Shown here one piece after another: positions 29,536 to 34,071 of a DNA stretch of 34,071 nucleotides. The notes below the pieces were generated by a model. The model saw nothing but the letters and a program-made list of their open reading frames with translations, did not search any database and was not told the DNA's origin. A program made the translations under genes and the position numbers. The stretch is taken from contig NZ_VJOK01000001.1 of NCBI RefSeq assembly GCF_013302895.1, forward strand, positions 6,008,748-6,042,818, in the 5' to 3' direction. The stretch comes from Streptomyces albus subsp. chlorinus (GTDB taxonomy: Bacteria > Actinomycetota > Actinomycetes > Streptomycetales > Streptomycetaceae). Positions within the stretch are counted from its first letter, which is position 1; each line of letters begins with the position of its first letter.

Positions 29536-31386
29536 TCAGCGCAGCATACGCAGCCCCCGGACGCGGTTGACGGCCGCGGCCGTCTCGAACCGGCGGGGCG
29601 CGGCGAAGTCCTCGTCCCGGATGGTCAGCAGCGGCCCGGTCGGGCCCTCGGCCAGCACCTCGTCCAGCAGGTCGAGCGCCTCGGCCAGCGTCCGCCGCCC
29701 GTCCAGCATGCCGCGCCGCACCATCAGTTCGAGGGCGAGGCCGATGCCGGTGACCTGCCGCGGGTCGGCGATCTGCTCGACGGCGCGCAGGTCCACCTCG
29801 TGGTCGCCGAACGTGAGCACGTCCTCGCCCCGCGCGCGGATCCGCGCCCGCCCCCGCACCTCCGCGCCCAGGGACGCCGGGTCGGGGACGCGGGCGACGA
29901 CGCCGGGGAAGGACTCCGCCTCGGCATGCCGCCCCGTGGGCACGGCGGCGATCTCACGGGCCCGCGCGGTGACGTCCGAGGGGCGGTAGGCGTCCATCAT
30001 CACCACGCGGTCGGCGACCTCCAGGTAGTCGCCGGAGCCGCCCATCACCAGCACCGTGGAGACCCCGTGGTCGCGGTGCAGGGAGCGGATGGTGTCCACG
30101 AGCGGGGTCAGCGGCTCCCGGTCCTTGGCGACCAGCGCCTGCATCCGGGCGTCCCGGATCATGAGATTGGTCGCGGCGGTGTCCTCGTCGATCAGGAGGA
30201 CCTTGGCGCCCACCTCCACGGCCTCGCACAGGGACGCCGCCTGGGACGTGGAGCCCGAGGCGTTCGCGGTGGAGAAGTCCGCGGTGTCCGACCCGTCCGG
30301 CAGGTGGTCCACGAACGCGTGCACGTCGACCCGCTCGACCCGGCGGCCGTCCTCGGCCCGCAGCTTCACCGTCTCATGGCGTGAGACGACCAACTCGCGC
30401 CCGTCGCCCGGCACATGGTCCCAGATGCCCGTCTCCAGGGCGCGCAGCAGCGTGGACTTGCCGTGGAAGCCGCCGCCCACCACCAGGTTCACGCCCTCCG
30501 GCACGCCCATGCCGGTGACCGCGCCCGCGTGCGGCAGCTCCACCGTCACCCGCAGCTCCTCGGGAGAGGCGAACGGCACCACGCCGGGTCCCGTCGCCGG
30601 GCGGTCGTCCACCCCGCTGCGGCGCGGCAGCACGGCGCCGTCGGCGACGAACCCCACCAGGCCCAGCCCCTCCAGCGCGTCCCGCAGCGCGACCGAGTCC
30701 TCCACCGTCTCCACGAAGCGCCGCACCTCGCCGGCGTCCAACGCGTCGTGGCGCAACGCGCGTTCCGCCGCCTGCGGCAGCACCTGGCACAGCAGCCGCT
30801 CCGCCTCGTGCCCGTCGATGCGCCGCCCGTGCCCCGGCAGCGCCACCCCCAGCCGCAGCGTCACCGAACCGTCGTCACCGCTGACCGTGCACGAGCTGCG
30901 CTCCAGCACCTCCTGCCCGCCCGCGTCCACCCGCAGCGCCTTCTCGCCCCGCACCGCCCGGGCGGCCTGCCGCACCAGGTACGAGGCGAGCGCCCGCCGA
31001 CGGGTCGCGGTCTCCCACAGCGCGGAGGGCAGCCCCGCGAGCCGGCCGGGGACGTGAACGGCCACCCGTGCGGGCGGGGCATAGGGGTCGGCCTGCCCGC
31101 GCACCAGCTCCAGGGTCAAACCGCCGGGCAGCTCCCACCGTCCGACCAGGCTCTTGTACCGCCCGTACTGCGCGCCCTCCAGCGACCGCAGCTGCGCCGC
31201 CAGCCCGGTGCGGACCCCGCGCGCGCCGGGCTCCTCGTACTCCGGCCGCCCGTCCCGCTCCCGGGAAGGGCCGCCGCGCCCGCGGGGGCGGTGCCCCGCG
31301 CGCGGTCCGCCGTATCCGCCGCCGCGCCCGTACGGGCGTCCGCCTCCGCGCCGCCGGCCCCCAGCGCCACCGAACTCCTCGCGCAC
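29536..31386 (-). CDS. ABC-class ATPase domain protein with Gly/Arg-rich N-terminus
   Basis: This 616-residue predicted ABC-class ATPase (PF09818/COG3044 type, from memory) has no membrane segment or transporter partner. It has Walker A GGGFHGKST (304-312) and Walker B VLLIDED (396-402). Between them is ANASGSTSQAASL, the family's signature-like motif, and VLVMGGSGDYLEVADRVVMMDAY follows. Residues 5-40 are rich in RGG-like elements (GGRRRGGGRPYGRGGGYGG), which suggests RNA or DNA binding. The GTG at 31386 is chosen because AGGAAGG lies 11 nt upstream; another GTG at 31521 would add 45 residues of unlikely sequence. Function unknown. Downstream genes are GNAT and a membrane protein on the same strand. 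It is divergent from an MFS gene. Confidence 0.85.
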   Translation of the reverse strand: MREEFGGAGGRRRGGGRPYGRGGGYGGPRAGHRPRGRGGPSRERDGRPEYEEPGARGVRTGLAAQLRSLEGAQYGRYKSLVGRWELPGGLTLELVRGQADPYAPPARVAVHVPGRLAGLPSALWETATRRRALASYLVRQAARAVRGEKALRVDAGGQEVLERSSCTVSGDDGSVTLRLGVALPGHGRRIDGHEAERLLCQVLPQAAERALRHDALDAGEVRRFVETVEDSVALRDALEGLGLVGFVADGAVLPRRSGVDDRPATGPGVVPFASPEELRVTVELPHAGAVTGMGVPEGVNLVVGGGFHGKSTLLRALETGIWDHVPGDGRELVVSRHETVKLRAEDGRRVERVDVHAFVDHLPDGSDTADFSTANASGSTSQAASLCEAVEVGAKVLLIDEDTAATNLMIRDARMQALVAKDREPLTPLVDTIRSLHRDHGVSTVLVMGGSGDYLEVADRVVMMDAYRPSDVTARAREIAAVPTGRHAEAESFPGVVARVPDPASLGAEVRGRARIRARGEDVLTFGDHEVDLRAVEQIADPRQVTGIGLALELMVRRGMLDGRRTLAEALDLLDEVLAEGPTGPLLTIRDEDFAAPRRFETAAAVNRVRGLRMLR

Positions 31387-31663
31387 GCCGCTCGCCGCCT
31401 TCCTGTCGTCCTGCTCTGTCCCGTCCGTCCGGACTGCCGGCCGGCCCCGCGGGCCGTACGGAAAACGACGATACGGGCCCGGACCGACCACCCCGAAACG
31501 CCGCCCCCGGGGCCCGGTCACGCTCTCGGCGATGCGGACGGACCGTCCCCAGAAGGGGTCAAATTCCCGTACACAGCACCTTCTTTGGAAAAACCTCCAT
31601 ATTCTCTACTGCCAGGCGGGGATCGCAAAAGCCCCGCCCCTGCCGACCGGGAGGAGGGGCACC
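31387..31663. promoter_or_regulatory. Divergent spacer between the ABC-class ATPase and MFS genes
   Basis: This 277-bp region contains the lowest-GC patch of the right-hand part, at 31581-31610 (TTCTTTGGAAAAACCTCC...), followed by GGAGGAGG (31650-31657), the MFS ribosome site. TTGGAA near 31585 could be a -35 for the plus strand with TACTGC after 16 nt, but the fit is poor. No gene is evident. Confidence 0.4.
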
Positions 31664-33028
31664 GTGCACGCGCTCCGCTGGGCCGCGGCCCTCGGCAACG
31701 CCGACTGGCATCTGTGCGCCCCCTTGCTCGTCGCCCTCGCCACCGCCTGGCACACCGACATCGCCACCGTCACCACCGGAGTCGCCGCCTACTCCCTCGG
31801 CCAAGGGCTCGCCCTGCCCGTCTGGGGCTGGCTGGCCGACCGGTACGGGCCCGGCCCCAGCCTGCGCACCGGACTGCTCGTCGCGGTGGCCGCCTCCCTC
31901 GGATCGGCCCTGTGCCCCGGGCCGGGATGGTGGGTCGCCCTGCGCACCGCCGCCGGCGCGGGCTTCGCCACCGTCACCCCCTCCGTCTCCCTCTACTACG
32001 AGTCGCTGCGCTCGCCCCCCGCCAGACAGCGCGCGTTCGCCACGCTCACCACCGTCACCGCGGCGAGTGCGATCGCCTCCCCCGTCCTCGCCGACACGGT
32101 GCTGAGCATCGGCTCCTGGCGACCCGCCTTCGCCCTCATCGCCCTCCTCACCGCCCTGACACTCTGGCGGCTCAGCGCCACCCGCATCGTCCACATCCAC
32201 CCCCGGCCCGACCAGGCCACCGACGAGGACGCGGACCCCGCCCCCACCGGCACGGACTCCGCCCCCACCGGCGAGGGCACGGATCCCGCCCCCATGGGGA
32301 GCACCGGGGCCCGCCGCACCGGGGGAGCGGCCCGGGCCGGGGAGGCGGCCCGGGCCGGGGAGGCGGCAGGCACCGGGAACGCGCCTCCGGCCGGGGAAGC
32401 GACCTGGGCCGGGGAAGCGACCCCGGCCCGGGAGGCGGTCCGGGCCGGAGACCCGCGCCCGGAGTGCCCCGCGCCGCCCCGGCCGGCCTCCGCGTACGGC
32501 ACCGTGCTCGGACTCGGCGCGGCCGAGGGAGCGGTCATGCTCGGCCTGCCCGCCCTCCTCGCCCCCGCCCTCGCCACCGCGGGCGCCCACACCTCGACCT
32601 CGGCGGTGCTGGTCACCTACGCCGTCGGCGTACTGGGCAGCACCCTCGTCCTGCGCCGCCACGCCCGCGTGTGGGGCCCCAAGAGACTGCTGGCCACCGG
32701 CGGTTCGCTGGGGGTGACCGGCGCCGTGCTGGTCGCGGTGCTGCCGGGCACCGCCGTGCTGATGCTCTGCGCCGCCCTGCTCGGCACCGCCTGGGGCTAC
32801 CTCCACACCACGCTCCAGACCTGGCTGCCCCGGCTGCTGCCCGCCTCCGCCCGGGCCCGCGCCGCCTCCCTCTTCTCGGCCGCGGCCATGCTGGCCAGCT
32901 CCGCGACCGTGGCGGTCACCACGTCCCTCCTCCAGGAGGGCCGGCACTCGGCGGTGTTCGCCACGGGCGCGGCCCTGTGCGCCGCGCTCACCTGCTGGAC
33001 AGTGCTGGTCGCCCGCCGGTGGTCGTGA
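31664..33028 (+). CDS. MFS transporter with long repeat-rich central loop
   Basis: This 454-residue integral membrane protein of the major facilitator superfamily has about twelve hydrophobic segments. The motif GWLADRYGP (54-62), in the loop between helices 2 and 3, is the MFS signature. The GTG at 31664 has GGAGGAGG 6 nt before it. The first half ends near residue 177 and the second begins near 278. The central cytosolic loop is about 100 residues and contains 7 units of 6 residues (ARAGEA-like, 223-264). The substrate is unknown; drug or sugar efflux cannot be distinguished. It is divergent from the ATPase gene and convergent with the SRPBCC gene. Confidence 0.88.
   Translation: MHALRWAAALGNADWHLCAPLLVALATAWHTDIATVTTGVAAYSLGQGLALPVWGWLADRYGPGPSLRTGLLVAVAASLGSALCPGPGWWVALRTAAGAGFATVTPSVSLYYESLRSPPARQRAFATLTTVTAASAIASPVLADTVLSIGSWRPAFALIALLTALTLWRLSATRIVHIHPRPDQATDEDADPAPTGTDSAPTGEGTDPAPMGSTGARRTGGAARAGEAARAGEAAGTGNAPPAGEATWAGEATPAREAVRAGDPRPECPAPPRPASAYGTVLGLGAAEGAVMLGLPALLAPALATAGAHTSTSAVLVTYAVGVLGSTLVLRRHARVWGPKRLLATGGSLGVTGAVLVAVLPGTAVLMLCAALLGTAWGYLHTTLQTWLPRLLPASARARAASLFSAAAMLASSATVAVTTSLLQEGRHSAVFATGAALCAALTCWTVLVARRWS
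32330..32455 (+). repeat. Seven in-frame 18-bp repeats in the MFS loop
   Basis: The units encode ARAGEA, ARAGEA, AGTGNA, PPAGEA, TWAGEA, TPAREA and VRAGDP. The first two are identical at the DNA level (GCCCGGGCCGGGGAGGCG) and the others have diverged. A shorter acidic repeat, PAPTGTD / APTGEGTD, lies just before (residues 192-208). Confidence 0.8.
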
Positions 33029-33061
33029 GAGAGGGGGCGGGAGCGGCGGCGGGTGCCCGTC

Positions 33062-33120
33062 GGCCGGGCGGAACCGGCCCGGGGCGAGACCGGGAGAGGC
33101 CGGGGCGAGGCCGGGAGAGG
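33062..33120. repeat. Hairpin and 21-bp tandem repeat between the convergent MFS and SRPBCC genes
   Basis: GGCCGG / CCGGCC (33062-33067 and 33074-33079) form a 6-bp stem with a 6-nt loop, a weak candidate for a shared terminator. Two units of about 21 bp (33081-33101 and 33102-33120, beginning GGGGCGAG) follow. They are simple GC-rich sequence and probably have no function beyond termination. Confidence 0.45.
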
Positions 33121-33127
33121 GGCGGGG

Positions 33128-33658
33128 TCAGCCCGGGTCGCCGCCCTCGGGGATCGGGGCGCCCGAGGGCATTCCGGCGGCCACATAGGCGTCGTACCGG
33201 GCCCGCCAGTCGCTGGCCGAACCGCTGTGCGGGCCGGAAGGGGTGCCGCCGGTGAGGAGCTTCTCCAGCTCGTCCAGGCACACGTCCCAGCCCGCGGCGT
33301 TGCGGGCCGCGGCCCCGCGCTCCTCCAGGACGTCGGTGAGGGCCAGCAGACAGCCCTCGCCGCGCGGACCCAGCTCGAAGAGCAGTTCGTCCTCGCTCCA
33401 GGTGTAGGCCAGCCGGCTCGGCGGGTCGAACTCCAGCACCGTCCCCGTCCCGTCGTCCGCGTACGGGTCCCCGGCGAACTCCACGTGCCCGCCCACCCGT
33501 TGCTCCATGCGCACGGTGGGCGAGGGGAACCACGCCGCCAGCAGGTCGGATTCGGTCAGCGCGCGCCACACCTGCTCCGTCCCCACGGGGAACGGCCGCT
33601 CCAGCCGCACGGCGGGAAGACCGTCCCGCTCCACGAAGATGCCCAGCTCCATGCTCAT
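33128..33658 (-). CDS. SRPBCC (AHSA1-like) family protein
   Basis: This 176-residue cytosolic protein has a START/AHSA1-type hydrophobic-pocket fold. It opens with RLERPFPVGTEQVWRALTESDLLAAWFPS, followed by GGHVEFAGDPYADDGTGTVLEFDPPSRLAYTW and TDVLEERGAAARNAAGWDVCLDELEKLLTG, which is the typical order of the family. Function and ligand are unknown. The ATG at 33658 is chosen; an ATG at 33652 is equally possible, and only GAAGGG further upstream resembles a ribosome site. The gene is convergent with the MFS gene. Confidence 0.85.
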   Translation of the reverse strand: MSMELGIFVERDGLPAVRLERPFPVGTEQVWRALTESDLLAAWFPSPTVRMEQRVGGHVEFAGDPYADDGTGTVLEFDPPSRLAYTWSEDELLFELGPRGEGCLLALTDVLEERGAAARNAAGWDVCLDELEKLLTGGTPSGPHSGSASDWRARYDAYVAAGMPSGAPIPEGGDPG

Positions 33659-33914
33659 GCCTCGGTCACGCCCTTCGCCAGGAGGCCGTCGCGCCGATCG
33701 TCCCCCGGCGGACCGGCGCCCGCACCAGGGGAGGCGCCGGACGGGGGACCGGAGAGGGCACGGACGGGGAGGGGGCGGCCGGTTGGGAAGGGGACGGCCG
33801 CCGGGGGCGGGGAGAGACGGCCGCCGGGGACGGGACGCGGGGTCCGGTGCGGCCCGGGTTCCCCGGTTCCCCCGTTCCCCTGTGGACGGACGACCGGCTG
33901 GCTACGCTCACGGC
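33659..33914. promoter_or_regulatory. Divergent spacer, SRPBCC / phosphatase-like gene, with a leaderless -10
   Basis: This 256-bp GC-rich spacer has two copies of GACGGCCGCCGGGG (near 33793 and 33816). TACGCT at 33903-33908 ends 6 nt before the ATG at 33915, the same geometry as the DUF1697 gene, so the gene on the right is probably leaderless. TGTGGA at 33881-33886 is a possible -35 with a 16-nt spacer. Confidence 0.4.
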
Positions 33915-34071
33915 ATGACCGCCACCTGGGACCCCGGAACCGAAGGAGTGCTCCGGCTGCCGTCGGGACGGCTCGTCCGCGGGAGGGGGCTGCGCCACCC
34001 GCTGCCGCCCGGGCCCGCACCCCGCTTCGGGCTGTACCTGCTCGGCCGCGCACCCGACCCCGTGCCCTGGG
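33915..34071 (+). CDS. Probable protein-tyrosine-phosphatase-family protein, N-terminal fragment
   Basis: Only the first 52 residues are inside the window: MTATWDPGTEGVLRLPSGRL and then RGRGLRHPLPPGPAPRFGLYLLGRAPDPVPW. From memory this opening matches a Streptomyces protein-tyrosine phosphatase family, in which the catalytic CxxxxxR loop would come later. The catalytic part is not visible, so the call rests on the N-terminus alone. There is no Shine-Dalgarno, and TACGCT sits 6 nt upstream of the ATG. Confidence 0.55.
   Translation, partial: MTATWDPGTEGVLRLPSGRLVRGRGLRHPLPPGPAPRFGLYLLGRAPDPVPW

Noticed and set aside
30415..33255. 946-codon plus-strand frame over the ATPase and MFS genes
   Set aside because: Compositional artefact of high GC. 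It is His/Arg/Pro-rich, crosses two genes and their promoter region, and shows no family motif.
1..34071. Mobile elements, phage genes, CRISPR arrays, tRNA or rRNA
   Set aside because: No transposase, integrase or phage structural motif, no repeat-spacer pattern and no cloverleaf or rRNA-like stretch was seen; the short tandem repeats found are simple duplications.

Overview
The window is very GC-rich DNA whose reading frames end in G or C at most third codon positions. GTG and TTG starts are common, and several genes recall Streptomyces families: the SAV2148-type HEPN protein, the treX-treY-treZ set, and the sulfur leader peptides ending SA(I/L)C. I infer a chromosomal segment from Streptomyces or a close relative. 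I found no tRNA, rRNA, insertion sequence, phage gene or CRISPR array.

Layout. (1) 1-6969, minus strand: trehalose from glycogen or maltodextrin, in the order treX/glgX, treY, treZ (treZ runs off the left edge). Strong hairpins follow treX and treY, so these are three adjacent units rather than one tight operon. (2) 7166-9031, plus: a HEPN/DUF5919-like protein of the SAV2148 type and a DUF1697 protein that looks leaderless. (3) 9048-12053, plus: two tandem secreted S8 (subtilisin-type) proteases. They share a promoter motif, and each has its own long perfect inverted repeat in the 5' region. (4) 12107-18484, plus: a sulfonate operon preceded by a 28-residue Cys-containing leader peptide. It encodes substrate-binding protein, ATPase and permease, a TauD-type dioxygenase, a lone OmpR-type winged-helix protein, SsuE and SsuD. 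(5) 28316-18506, minus: the sulfate assimilation operon, also preceded by a leader peptide. The order is sulfite reductase, small zinc-ribbon protein, CysH, CysC, CysD, CysN, a second sulfonate-type ABC transporter and a sirohydrochlorin chelatase. The two sulfur operons converge on one 16-bp terminator stem. (6) 28388-31386, minus: membrane protein, GNAT acetyltransferase and an ABC-class ATPase with a Gly/Arg-rich N-terminus. (7) 31664-34071: an MFS transporter with an expanded repeat-filled loop (+), an SRPBCC protein (-), and the start of a probable protein-tyrosine-phosphatase-family gene (+, cut by the window edge).

How it works together. Sulfonates enter through SsuABC and are desulfonated either by the 2-oxoglutarate-dependent TauD-like enzyme or by the SsuD/SsuE flavin pair. 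Both routes release sulfite. Sulfate is activated by CysDN (and CysC), reduced to sulfite by CysH and then to sulfide by the siroheme enzyme CysI, whose cofactor iron is probably inserted by the chelatase in the same operon. Both operons begin with a short ORF of the same family. Each short ORF has a promoter with an 18-nt spacer whose -10 ends 6-7 nt before the start codon, and each is followed by about 250 nt of hairpin-bearing leader. The most interesting system here is this pair of convergent sulfur operons under what looks like the same leader-peptide (cysteine-responsive) attenuation logic. Next are the HEPN/DUF5919-like protein and the paired 5' hairpins of the twin proteases.
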